Part shown: piece after piece, positions 50,434-58,921 of the stretch
How the letters are laid out: every line of letters starts with the position of its first letter
Numbering within the stretch: the first letter of the stretch is position 1
Source: CAVPTL01 sp963727235
Lineage (GTDB): Bacteria; Actinomycetota; Thermoleophilia; Gaiellales; JAICJC01
DNA length: 64,000 nucleotides
NCBI GenBank assembly: GCA_963727235.1
Contig: CAVSFZ010000018.1
Span: forward strand, 5,756-69,755
Direction: 5' to 3'
The notes under the pieces: generated by a model
Databases searched by the model: none
What the model was told of the DNA's origin: nothing
The model's input: the letters and a program-made list of their open reading frames with translations, nothing else
Position numbers and translations under genes: made by a program

Positions 50434-51069
50434 ATGACCCCCTTCGACCTGACACATGCTCTCAACCGCGCGAACGAGCGCCTCAACACGGCGTGGACGG
50501 CGGCCGCCGCGCTGATCACCCTGACCGTCGTTGCCGCGATCGCGCGGCTGGTGTTCGAGGCCTTCAGCTTCCGTCTGGCAGAGGCGCTGGTCGTGACCTC
50601 TGCTCTGGGGGCACTGGTGGCGCTGGCCGTGGTTTACGCCCTTTGGACCCAGCGATCGGATGTGTACGACGCTATCGTGCTGACACGATTTCGCCACGTC
50701 GGCGGCGACGCGGTCAAGAACCATGCGGCCGCGCTGGTTTCGCGCAAGCGCCGCCGCCTGTACGCGGACAGCATCGAACGGTTTCTGGAGACCACCCACG
50801 CCGGACTGCCGTCGCCCCTGCCCCTCAATCGCCCGGTGGTGCGTGAGTTCGCGCCTCGGCTGGAGGCGATCGCATCGGTGCTGCGATCGGAGGATCAGAT
50901 GGTCACGCCCGAGGGCATGGTGCTGGTGCGCCGCCTGATCACCGACGGTGCGACCAGCCCGCTGTTCGCCGCGCCCACCGGCGACCGCAACGCGGAACGG
51001 GTGCTCGACCGGATCGACGACACGCTGGTGCTGCACGCGCACGAGCGCTTGCTGGCGCTCGCGGCCTAG
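50434..51069 (+). CDS. Hypothetical membrane-anchored protein
   Basis: 211 residues. Two transmembrane segments near the N-terminus (WTAAAALITLTVVAAIARLV, EALVVTSALGALVALAVVYA) and a soluble C-terminal region of about 130 residues (HAAALVSRKRRRLYADSIER). No family recognised. A GGGGAGAG sequence upstream of ATG is an acceptable ribosome site. The last bases overlap the convergent acyl-CoA dehydrogenase gene. Confidence 0.75.
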   Translation: MTPFDLTHALNRANERLNTAWTAAAALITLTVVAAIARLVFEAFSFRLAEALVVTSALGALVALAVVYALWTQRSDVYDAIVLTRFRHVGGDAVKNHAAALVSRKRRRLYADSIERFLETTHAGLPSPLPLNRPVVREFAPRLEAIASVLRSEDQMVTPEGMVLVRRLITDGATSPLFAAPTGDRNAERVLDRIDDTLVLHAHERLLALAA

Positions 51070-52235
51070 TCGAGCAGGCGGTCCACTCCCCGTCGCTCCA
51101 GCCCGCGGGCAATCACCAGCCGCTGGATCTCTGAGGTGCCCTCCCAGATCCGGTCGACGCGCAGCTCCCGCCACAGCCGCTCGACCGGGTTCTCGCGCAT
51201 GTAGCCGCGCCCGCCGAAGATCTGCAGCACCCGGTCGGCCACCCGTCCGGCCGTCTCCGAGGCGATCAGCTTGGCCATCGAGGCCTTGTGGTGCACCAGC
51301 TTGCGATCGGCCCCGGTGTCGTACAGCCAGCCCACCTGGTAGGTGAGCAGGCGCGCGGCGGCGGTCTCGGCGGCACAGTCGGCCAGCGCAAACGACACCG
51401 CCTGGTGGTCGAAGATGCGCCCGCCGAACTGCTCGCGCTCCAGCGCCCATTCGGTGCCGAGCTCGATCAGCCGGCTGCACGCCCCCACACACCGGGCGGC
51501 GATGTGCACCCGCTCCTCGATGAACCATTCGTTGGTCAGCGTGAACCCCTCGCCCACCTGGCCGAGCACGTTGGCAGCCGGCACCGGCGTGCGGGTGAAC
51601 GTGAACTCGGGGTGCCGGTAGGGGAAGTTGTGCGTGAAGTCGGGGTCGTCGGTCATCTCGACGCCGGGCGCGTCCTTGTCCACCAGAAAGAGGGTGGGGC
51701 GACGATCCACCCCGTCGACCGCCCATGCCAGCACGATGAAGTACGACGCCACGTCCCCGTCGGTCACAAACCACTTGACACCGGAGAGCTCGTACAGGTC
51801 ATCCGATACCTTGACCGCCTCGGCCTTGATCCCACGCGGGTCGGACCCGGCGTCGGCCTCGGTGATGGCAAAGGCGTGGCGATGGTCGTTGCGCACGTCC
51901 GGCAGCAGGTAGCGCTCGATCTGCTCCGGAGTGCCGTGCACGAGCACGTTGGACGGGCTCCACACCAGCACCCAAAGACAGTTGGTGAGCCGCCCGAGCT
52001 GCTCGTGAGTGACGATCTGCTGCGTCAGGTCGAAGCCGCCTCCGCCGTACTCGGTGGGGATGTTGTTCGCGCCCAGGCCGGACGCCGTCACCGCCGCCTT
52101 GGCCTTTGCCCGCGACTCCTCCGAGAGCTTTCCGTGGAGCTTCTCGGCCTCGAGCTCGAACGGTGTCAGCTCGTCGACCAGCGCTCGTGCGCGGGCGCGC
52201 AGTTCCAAGAGCTCAGGGCTGAGTGAGAAATCCAT
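51066..52235 (-). CDS. Acyl-CoA dehydrogenase
   Basis: 389 residues, flavoprotein that desaturates acyl-CoA at C2-C3. Markers: AFAITEADAGSDPRGIKAEA, VKWFVTDGDVASYFIVLA and, near the end, QIFGGRGYMRENPVERLWRE, which contains the family C-terminal signature. The catalytic Glu is probably in the EGTSEIQRLV region. Substrate chain type is not evident. It lies between two gene ends, with the HutF-like gene upstream on the same strand. Confidence 0.93.
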   Translation of the reverse strand: MDFSLSPELLELRARARALVDELTPFELEAEKLHGKLSEESRAKAKAAVTASGLGANNIPTEYGGGGFDLTQQIVTHEQLGRLTNCLWVLVWSPSNVLVHGTPEQIERYLLPDVRNDHRHAFAITEADAGSDPRGIKAEAVKVSDDLYELSGVKWFVTDGDVASYFIVLAWAVDGVDRRPTLFLVDKDAPGVEMTDDPDFTHNFPYRHPEFTFTRTPVPAANVLGQVGEGFTLTNEWFIEERVHIAARCVGACSRLIELGTEWALEREQFGGRIFDHQAVSFALADCAAETAAARLLTYQVGWLYDTGADRKLVHHKASMAKLIASETAGRVADRVLQIFGGRGYMRENPVERLWRELRVDRIWEGTSEIQRLVIARGLERRGVDRLLD

Positions 52236-52250
52236 GTGGCGCCTTTCGGT

Positions 52251-53373
52251 CTACGAGGTCACGGGACGGAGCGCCGCGGCCGAGCCGCCGAACACCAGCG
52301 CAGCCGCAGCGTGCTCGGCTGCGACTCCCGTCAGATGGGGATGGTCGGAGGTTATCTCAACCTCAAGTAGAGGGTGAGATATACCCAATGCCCGGGCGCC
52401 GTTGGCCGAGCCCGCAGCAAGCAGATACGGCGTCGGCCCGTCGGCACCGTCAGGCACCAGCACGTTTCGGCGCTCGGCCTGCCGGCGGGCGATCGCCTCG
52501 AGCTCTCGGATCTCGATCACCGGATCGATGATCGTGTTGGAGTCAGAGCCGATGCAGATCGGGATGCCGCGCTCGAACATCCGCAGCACCGGCAGGAAAG
52601 CCGTCGCCCAGGTTGGCCTCGGTGGTGGGGCAGGCACACACGGTTGCGCCCGCCCGGGCGATCAGGTCGAGCTCTTCGTCGGTCACGTGGGTGACGTGGA
52701 TCAGGGTGGTGCGCGGTCCCAGAATCCCGGTTTCGGCCAGCAGCTCGATCGGCCGCAGGCCGTACTCGGCGATGCACTCGTCCAGCTCGCGGCGCTGCTC
52801 GTTGGCATGGATGTGCACCACCAGCCCGTGCGCGTCCGCATACTCCGCAATCCGCTCCAGCCACTCCCGCGAGACGGCCCGCACCGAGTGCGGCGCCAGT
52901 CCCACCGCGGTTTCGGACGAAAGCTCCTCCACCCGCTCCAGATAGGCGTCCACCGACGGATCGCAAAACCGTCGCTGCCCCGGGCTGGGTGGTTTGCCCT
53001 GTCCCCCGCGCTGATAGGCGGTCTCGAGCAGTACCAGCTCGATGCCGGCGTCGGCGGCGGCGGCGATCACCGCTTCGGACATCGCGTTTCGGTCGGCGTA
53101 GGGCTCGCCGTCCGGACGGTGGTGAGGGTAGTGGAATTCCCCCACCGCGACGTATCCGGCGGCCACCATCTCGGTGTATGCAGCGCGGCACACGGCGTGT
53201 ATCGACTCTGGGTCGAGCGCCCCGGCGGCCGCATACATGGCCTCGCGCCACGACCAGAAATCGTCGTGGGGATGGGCCGGATCGACCTGCTCGACGATTC
53301 CCCGCAGGCCACGCTGAAAGGCGTGGGAATGGGCATTCACAAACCCCGGCAGGCGATACGCGGACGACGGCAT
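52251..53373 (-). CDS. Formimidoylglutamate deiminase-like amidohydrolase (frameshifted)
   Basis: HutF-type amidohydrolase, about 373 residues after correction; N-formimino-L-glutamate to N-formyl-L-glutamate is the likely reaction. Metal residues: NAHSHAFQRG near the start, VVHIHANEQ, TTLIHVTHVTDEE and, in the second frame, CIGSDSNTIIDP. The frame breaks at TTT (complement of 52597-52599): removing one T joins ANLGDGF to LPVLRMFERGIPICIGSD. The N-terminal beta-sandwich of typical HutF is missing. GAGAAT six bases before ATG 53373 is the likely -10, shared with the divergent M20 gene. Confidence 0.72.
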
Positions 53374-53378
53374 CCGCG

Positions 53379-53385
53379 TATTCTC
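53379..53385. promoter_or_regulatory. Possible shared -10 (TATTCTC)
   Basis: Plus strand TATTCT precedes TTG 53394 by nine bases; minus strand GAGAAT precedes ATG 53373 by six. Weaker than the three other shared boxes because the minus-strand box lacks the initial T and the plus-strand gap is long. Confidence 0.35.
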
Positions 53386-53393
53386 ACACGGCC

Positions 53394-54582
53394 TTGGCCA
53401 ACATCGATCCACTCAGATTCTGGCGCTGGTTCGACGAGCTGGCGGCGATCGGGCGCACCGACACCGGCTGGAACCGGCTGGCATGGTCGCCGCTCGAAGC
53501 CGCCGCCCGTCAGTGGTTCGAAGAAACCGCTCGCGAGATCGGCCTGGAACTCCGGCGCGACGGAGCGGGCTCGCTGTGGGCGGTCACACCCGACGCTGAC
53601 ACCGGCCCGTGGGTGTGCGCCGGGTCGCACGTCGACACTCAGCCCAACGGCGGCGCCTACGACGGTGCGCTCGGGGTGGTGTGTGCGCTGGAGGCCGCGG
53701 CCGTGCTGCTCGAATCCGGCGCCGAGCGCCGTCACCCGCTGGCGGTCGTGGCCTTCGTGGACGAGGAGGGCGCGCGGTTTCGGGTGCCCTGCTTCGGCAG
53801 CTCGGCGATCACCGGCCGGCTGGATGTCGACCACGTGCTCGAGGTGATGGGAGATGCCCCCCAGATCTACGGCGTGACCGCGGACACGCTGCGGGCGGCA
53901 CCCGCCCAGCTTGACCGGGTGCGTTCGATGATGGAGGTACACGTCGAGCAGGGCCTGAATCTGGCGAAACGTGGTCTGACGCTGGGGATCGCGACGGTGC
54001 TGGCCCCTCGCCAGCGATGGCAGGTGGTGTTCCAAGGCCGGGCAAACCACGCCGGAACGACCGCCATGGCCGGGCGCCGCGATGCACTCGTGGAGGCGGC
54101 CGCGTTCGTGCTGGCGGTCGATGCCTCTGCCCGTGCCCGGACGGGGGCGGTGGCGACCGTCGGGAGGCTGGAGGTGCTCCCAGGATCCACCAATTCGATC
54201 CCCGGCAAGGTGACATGTTCTCTGGACGTGCGGGCACTGGATGTGGCGGTGGTGGACGAGATCGTGACCGAACTCCGCGCCCGCTTCGCAGAAGCTGAAT
54301 TCAGTCGTGAGTCCCGAAACGACGGGGCCCGGTTCGACCCCGGTCTGCGTGCGCTACTGGCCACCGCAGCGGCCGAACGCGCGATTCCCGCCGGAGACCT
54401 GCCGTCCTATGCCGGACACGACGCCGGCATCCTCGCCCCGCACAGTACCCGCGGCGATGGTGTTTGTGCGAAATCCCACGGGAGCCAGCCATACTCCAGA
54501 GGAAACGGCCGCCCGCGAGGACTGCGAGGCCGGCGCCCAGGTGCTCACCGACGCGCTCGCCGCCGCCCTCGCGTCCGGATAG
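53394..54582 (+). CDS. M20 amidohydrolase (N-carbamoyl-amino acid/allantoate amidohydrolase type), frameshifted
   Basis: About 395 residues when corrected. Metal motifs CAGSHVDTQPNGGAYDG (His79, Asp90) and FVDEEGARF (Glu124/Glu125), then EVHVEQGLNLAKRG and FQGRANHAGTTAMAGRRDAL, as in hydantoinase/carbamoylase enzymes. Near 54436-54446 (CCCCGCACAG) one extra base shifts the frame: without it, GHDAGILAP continues as TVPAAMVFVRNPTGASHTPE to the stop at 54582. TTG start assumed. Probably works with the HutF-like gene on N-substituted amino acids (inference). Confidence 0.72.
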
Positions 54583-54737
54583 CCCCACCCTGTGGATAAC
54601 TCTGTGAGCAACACGGTAAAACTGCGGGCAATGGGTTTCACTTTGGTGAACTTTCCCGCAATCTGCATCAATTTCCGAAGGCCGATCGGGCGCCATGCCT
54701 TGACGGGTGCCTGTGGAAAGGCGCAGCCTTTGCCTCC

Positions 54738-54815
54738 CACACCCCCTACACCCGGGGCCGGGTTCACAGCATTCCGTCTTATGAACCCGGCGCCGGGTGG
54801 TGGTGAGGGGTGTGG
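54738..54815. other. Long imperfect hairpin upstream of the RCC1 gene
   Basis: CCCGGGGCCGGGTTCA (54751-54766) pairs with TGAACCCGGCGCCGGG (54782-54797), one mismatch; farther out CCACACCCC (54738-54746) pairs with GGGGTGTGG (54807-54815). The 294-bp gap 54583-54876 holds no gene that I can support. A single perfect DnaA-box match, TGTGGATAA (54591-54599), is also present. Function unknown; terminator or small repeat are possible. Confidence 0.6.
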
Positions 54816-54876
54816 ACTCACCCGATACCGCGTGTAAGCTCGAACCACCGGCTCTGAGACTTGGAGGTAGTGGGAA

Positions 54877-55885
54877 ATGGGCTCGACACGCAGGGGTTTT
54901 CTCCAGCGAGGCGCGGCTGCAGGCTTGGCGCTCTCGACCGCTGGGCTGTTCTTTGAGCAGACTCCGGCCTTCGCGGCCGGCACCAATGTGTACGCCTGGG
55001 GGGATAACGCCGACGGCCAGCTCGGGAACGGCACCACCACCGCTCACTCCACCCCCGGGGGCGTCGGTGCTCGCAAACGTTGTCGACCTGGACGGCGGGC
55101 GTGAGCATGTGGTGGCCCTGGACTCCGCCGGCGCAGTCTGGTGCTGGGGACACAATCAGTACGGCCAGATCGGCGACGGCACCAAGACCAACCGCACCCG
55201 CCCGACCAAGGTCACCATCCCCGGAAACCCCGTGATCAAGGCGATCGGCACCGGCCACTACCACTCCATGGCGCTGGCCGCCGACGGCAGCGTGTGGTGC
55301 TGGGGCTTCAACAACTGGGGCATCCTGGGCGACGGCACCACCACCAATCGCAGCGTGCCGGTGAAGGTCTCCGGCCTCACCAACGCGATCGCGATCGCCG
55401 GCGCCCGCGACCACTCGCTGGCCCTGCGGGCCGACGGCACCGTGGTCGCCTGGGGCGACAACGAGTTCGGAAACCTCGGCATCGGCACCACCACCAGCCA
55501 TCCCACTCCGGTCAAGGTCAACACGCTGACGGCCATCACCGCCATCGCCGGCGGACGCGACCACAGCCTCGCGATCGACGCTGCCAGCAGCGTCTGGGCA
55601 TGGGGCTGGAACCAGTACGGCCAGTGCGGCGACGGCACCAAGACCAACAAGACCACCCCGGTCAAGGCGGCCACGCTCACCGGCGCGACCGCGATCACCG
55701 CGGGCGCCAACCACAGCGTCGCCCTGCGAAACGACGGCCGGGTGTGGGTGTGGGGCCAGAACTCCTACGGCCAGCTGGGCGACGGCACCAAGACGAAACG
55801 CACCGCCCCGGTGGCGGTGAGCGGGCTCACGGGAGCCGGCGGGTTGGCCGGCGGCCGCGACTACTCGACCGCGCTCGCGAACTAG
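54877..55885 (+). CDS. Tat-exported RCC1-repeat (beta-propeller) protein, frameshifted
   Basis: About 335 residues if corrected. Tat signal peptide: STRRGFLQRGAAAGLAL followed by a hydrophobic stretch and AFA. Six to seven RCC1-type repeats follow (VYAWGDNADGQLGNGTTT; VWCWGHNQYGQIGDGTKT; VWAWGWNQYGQCGDGTKT), each with AxGxxHSxAL units, predicting a beta-propeller. The frame breaks in C5G5 (55052-55061): the first repeat ends in one frame and VLANVVDLDGGREH continues in another. A ribosome site GGAGG precedes ATG. Extracellular; ligand unknown. Confidence 0.78.
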
Positions 55886-55888
55886 CAT

Positions 55889-56359
55889 CTAGCTCAGGTC
55901 TGGCTCGTCCCGCGCGGATTCGTCCTCGACGTCGCGCCAGCTGTCCTGTGAGGTCATCTCGCCGCCGCGCAGCGGTTCGATGCCGGTGGCGGCGCTGGTG
56001 ACCATCCACGTGGTGATCGCAATCGACAGGATCCAGTTGAACATCGAGACGAGCATGGTGGAGCCGCCGAGCAGCACCAGCGATGCCGAGCCTCCACTGG
56101 TGAGCGACGAGCCGCCACCGGTGAGGATGCTGTGGCCGAACAGCAGCACGACCACGAGGGAGAACAGCGAACCGGCCCCGGCTGCCACAATCCCCTGAAA
56201 CACGCCGATGTTCATGCCCGACATGCGCGGCAGCAGCAGGTGAATGGCAAGCCCCGTGGCCAGCGCGCCGATCGCCACCGGTGCAGATAGGAGCCACGGC
56301 GAGAAGTGCACCGTGGGTGCGCCGGGACCGAAGGTCGATGATGCCATGCTGGAGAACAC
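55889..56359 (-). CDS. Hypothetical four-helix membrane protein A
   Basis: 156 residues from GTG 56359 (an ATG at 56347 is an alternative). Four hydrophobic segments: LLSAPVAIGALATGLAIHLL, QGIVAAGAGSLFSLVVVLLF, ASLVLLGGSTMLVSMFNWIL and the following stretch; acidic C-terminal tail. No family recognised. It resembles the next gene upstream in length, topology and position of LPR motifs (HLLLPRMS versus MVLPRLS), so they may be tandem paralogs. Confidence 0.65.
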   Translation of the reverse strand: MFSSMASSTFGPGAPTVHFSPWLLSAPVAIGALATGLAIHLLLPRMSGMNIGVFQGIVAAGAGSLFSLVVVLLFGHSILTGGGSSLTSGGSASLVLLGGSTMLVSMFNWILSIAITTWMVTSAATGIEPLRGGEMTSQDSWRDVEDESARDEPDLS

Positions 56360-56390
56360 TCCAACCGGTATCGGCCAGAACCGTTGGGCT

Positions 56391-56843
56391 TTACGCGTCG
56401 ATCGGCGCCGAAGCGCCGCGCACCAGCAGGGTCGTCATGGTCACACCGATCACCCAGCCGCCCGCCGCGATCAGCGGCGTGGTGCCGCCCAGTCGATGGC
56501 TCGAAAGCACCGTCAACACCACCGGCACGGCACCTCCGAGCGTGGTGGCGGTGATCGCCGGCGCGTAGGCGACTGTCCGAGACGAGAGCCGCGGCAGCAC
56601 CATCGAAAGCGCCGCTCCGGCGACAACCGCGGAGACGATCGGCACCGCCAGCCACCAGACAGGGCTGACTCCCGAAGCGGTGTGATGGGTGGCGCTCGAA
56701 TGGCTGGTCGAGGCCAGTCCCAGAGCGATGAACCCGCCGCAGAACCCCCCGATCAGGCGCGCGACGATCACCGCTGCCCAGATCGGGAGTGATCCACCGC
56801 GAGATGACGTGAGATCGCCGAACACACCTGGGTGATCGACCAT
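56391..56843 (-). CDS. Hypothetical four-helix membrane protein B
   Basis: 150 residues from ATG 56843, 14 bases after the DUF1272 gene. Four hydrophobic segments (IWAAVIVARLIGGFCGGFIA, VWWLAVPIVSAVVAGAALSM, ATTLGGAVPVVLTVL, AGGWVIGVTMTTLLV). Possible tandem paralog of membrane protein A. No function assigned. The longer open frame to 57284 is excluded because it overlaps the DUF1272 gene. Confidence 0.65.
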   Translation of the reverse strand: MVDHPGVFGDLTSSRGGSLPIWAAVIVARLIGGFCGGFIALGLASTSHSSATHHTASGVSPVWWLAVPIVSAVVAGAALSMVLPRLSSRTVAYAPAITATTLGGAVPVVLTVLSSHRLGGTTPLIAAGGWVIGVTMTTLLVRGASAPIDA

Positions 56844-56856
56844 CGAGCGCGGAGGT

Positions 56857-57162
56857 TCAGCGATCCCGTGGATCGACCTGCGCCAACCGGCTGATGAGCG
56901 CGGCGATCTCATCCGGGCTGTACTGGAGCGATCGCCTCCCGGTGCCGGGGGGATCGTGAGCGAGGCCGGCGCCGTCGCGCCATTCGCCCTGCGGCCGGAT
57001 CGGTCGGGACACGAACCCTCCCCCGCAGTTGGGGCAGACGTTTTGCAGGGCGACCTCGGCACAGTCGACGCAGAACGTGCACTCGTAGGTGCAGATGCGG
57101 GCGTCCGCCGACGGCGGCAGATCGACGTCGCAGCGCTCGCAATTCGGTCGCAGCTCGAGCAT
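56857..57162 (-). CDS. DUF1272 family zinc-ribbon protein
   Basis: 101 residues. The N-terminal part is the DUF1272 consensus: MLELRPNCERCDVDLPPSA, then CTYECTFCVDCAE and CPNCGGGFVSRPIRP, a cysteine-rich fold likely to bind two zinc ions. The C-terminal 40 residues are extra (SPDEIAALISRLAQVDPRDR). TAGGCT (complement of 57169-57174) six bases before ATG supports the start. Role unknown. Confidence 0.88.
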   Translation of the reverse strand: MLELRPNCERCDVDLPPSADARICTYECTFCVDCAEVALQNVCPNCGGGFVSRPIRPQGEWRDGAGLAHDPPGTGRRSLQYSPDEIAALISRLAQVDPRDR

Positions 57163-57211
57163 GGCGGCAGCCTACCGCGGACAACGATTCTGCCGCTGGT
57201 AAGGTCACCGC

Positions 57212-57703
57212 ATGCAAGCGTCCGAGAACACTCCCCCGGTGCCGGTGCGGCTGGACTTCGACGCTCACGCCGCCGACTACGCACGCGCGATGAGCCACCT
57301 CGACAACGTCACCACCAGGCAGCTCGACAAGGTCGAGTTCGACCACCGCCTGCGCGAGCTGGTGCGCATCCGCGCCTCGCAGCTGAACCGCTGCGCCTAC
57401 TGCATCGACATGCACACCAAGGATGCCCGCGCGGTGGGCGAGACAGAGCAGCGCATCTACGCCCTCCCGGCATGGCCGGAAACGCCGTTCTTCACCGCGC
57501 GCGAGCGGGCCGCGCTGGCGCTCACCGAGGCGATCACCCTGATCGCCCAAACGCCGGTTCCCGATGAGGTGTTCGAGACCGCCGGCGAGCACTTCACCAA
57601 GGACGAGCTGGGCGCCTTGATCAGCCTGATCACCACCATCAACGCCTGGAACACGCTGGGAGCGAGCACTCACGCGTGGGAGCCGGGATCGTACGAGCCG
57701 TGA
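57212..57703 (+). CDS. AhpD/carboxymuconolactone decarboxylase-family protein
   Basis: 163 residues. The AhpD core is clear: LVRIRASQLNRCAYCIDMHT with Cys61, Cys64 and His68 forming the CxxCxxxH peroxidase/relay site; ARERAALALTEAITL follows. Such proteins reduce peroxides or act as thiol relays. TAAGGT (57200-57205) six bases before ATG indicates a leaderless promoter. It overlaps the TatC-like gene by GTGA. Confidence 0.9.
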   Translation: MQASENTPPVPVRLDFDAHAADYARAMSHLDNVTTRQLDKVEFDHRLRELVRIRASQLNRCAYCIDMHTKDARAVGETEQRIYALPAWPETPFFTARERAALALTEAITLIAQTPVPDEVFETAGEHFTKDELGALISLITTINAWNTLGASTHAWEPGSYEP

Positions 57704-58368
57704 GCGCGCCTCCGCTCGCACCTCGACTCAGGTTCACCGCCGCGGTGGCGGCGCTGGTGTTCGCGTGCTCGTACTGGCAGTGGCTGCCGATTTTGGACTG
57801 GCTCGCGACTGCTGCCGAGCACGCCGTCGCCTCACGCGTCGCGTTCCTCCAGGCTGGGCCCACCGACGCGCTTCTGGCACGGCTCTCGCTCGCGGTTGAC
57901 ATCACTGTGCTGGTGGTCCTCGCCCTGCTGAGCTATCAGCTGGTGGTAGCGGCAGCGCCCACCCGGCTCCTTTCTGCGCGGGTCGTCGGGGTGGTGTGCA
58001 CCGGGCTGTTCGGCGCCGGAGTGATGTTCGGGTGGTTCGTGATCGTGCCCCCGGTACTTCAAGCGGCGCTTCCGGAGATGGCCGGATACGGGCTGAGGGC
58101 TCCGGCATTCCTCCAGCTCATGACCTTCACGGTGCTGTCCACCGCCATCGCCTGCCAGCTGCCGGCGGTGTACGCATTGGCGGAGATGCGGGTGCGTGCG
58201 GCTCGTTGGATCACGTACTCGTGGGCCGGTGGCAGCGTCGCGATCGCGGTCACCGCGCTTCACGCAGACACCGACCGCGTGATGGTGCTCCTGGAGGTGG
58301 CGGTGGTGCTGCTTTTGTGCTCCGCCGCGGTGGCGCTGGTGCGGATCGCCGAGAGCCGCAAGGTGTGA
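57700..58368 (+). CDS. Divergent TatC-like membrane protein
   Basis: 222 residues, GTG start overlapping the previous stop. Six hydrophobic segments. The order of features follows TatC: FLQAGPTDALLARLSLAVDI (like SPTEaFxxxLKxAL), LLSYQLVVAAAPT (like LYQxWaFvaPGL), VMFGWFVIVPPVL (like FGYFxvlPxal) and ACQLPAVYALAEMRVRAARW (like aFelPvvxxxLaxxG). The cytoplasmic N-terminal LREL motif is missing, so receptor function may be lost or changed. It sits between an AhpD gene and a kynureninase remnant, 2 kb from a Tat substrate. Confidence 0.6.
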   Translation: MSAPPLAPRLRFTAAVAALVFACSYWQWLPILDWLATAAEHAVASRVAFLQAGPTDALLARLSLAVDITVLVVLALLSYQLVVAAAPTRLLSARVVGVVCTGLFGAGVMFGWFVIVPPVLQAALPEMAGYGLRAPAFLQLMTFTVLSTAIACQLPAVYALAEMRVRAARWITYSWAGGSVAIAVTALHADTDRVMVLLEVAVVLLLCSAAVALVRIAESRKV

Positions 58369-58818
58369 CCGACGCCGACCTCGAGTCCGCGGCCGCCGCG
58401 GCCGATCTCTCGGACCCGGCGCCGGCCCGCGACCGGTTCGCGGTCACCGACATCGCCTACTTCGCCGGCAACTCGCTGGGGCTGATGCCGCTCGCCGCAG
58501 AGCACGCGGTGGCCGAGCGCATGCGCGAGTGGGCCGATCTGGGCGTCGAGGCGTGGTTCGACTCCGGGTGGCTGGAAGCCGCGCACGACCTCACTCCGGC
58601 AATGGGCCGTGTCGTCGGCGCGGCGGCCGAGGAGGTCGCGATCGCGGGATCGCTGACGGCCAACCTGCATCTCCTGCGGGCCGCCCTGTACCGCCCCACT
58701 CCCGGTGGTGTGTGACTTCCGGGAGCCCAACGTTCTGCGCTTCGCCCCGGTGCCGCTGTACTCGACCTACGCGGAGTGTCTGAGAGCGGCACAAGCGCTT
58801 GCCCGCGTCTCTGCTTGA
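58365..58818 (+). pseudogene. Kynureninase remnant with internal deletion
   Basis: The first 110 codons (GTG 58365) match the kynureninase N-terminus: AVTDIAYFAGNSLGLMP, VEAWFDSGW and AIAGSLTANLHLLRAALYRP. At 58703-58713 the sequence jumps, in another frame, to VVCDFREPNVLRFAPVPLYS, the C-terminal block of the same enzyme, ending at 58818. About 260 internal codons, including the PLP lysine, are missing. The enzyme (kynurenine to anthranilate) cannot be functional. The junction is GGTGGTGTGTGA. Either a genuine deletion or an assembly collapse. Confidence 0.85.
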
Positions 58819-58847
58819 GACCGGCCTCGTTCGGCCGGGCGGGTATG

Positions 58848-58878
58848 GTGAATAGCGGTGCCTGGCACCGTTATTCAC
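58848..58878. repeat. REP palindrome R10 (C arms, one mismatch)
   Basis: Arm GTGAATAGCGGTGCC, central T, right arm GGCACCGTTATTCAC; one G/T mismatch. Outer pairing continues as ATG (58845-58847) and CAT (58879-58881). It lies 29 bases after the end of the kynureninase remnant. Confidence 0.9.
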
Positions 58879-58921
58879 CATGTAAGATCGTTCTCGGATA
58901 CGACGTGGAGGGAGTGCGGTT

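Noticed and set aside
54591..54599. Perfect DnaA box (TGTGGATAA) as sign of a replication origin
   Set aside because: Only one box, no AT-rich unwinding region and no dnaA, dnaN or gidA near; a single 9-mer is expected by chance on a chromosome.
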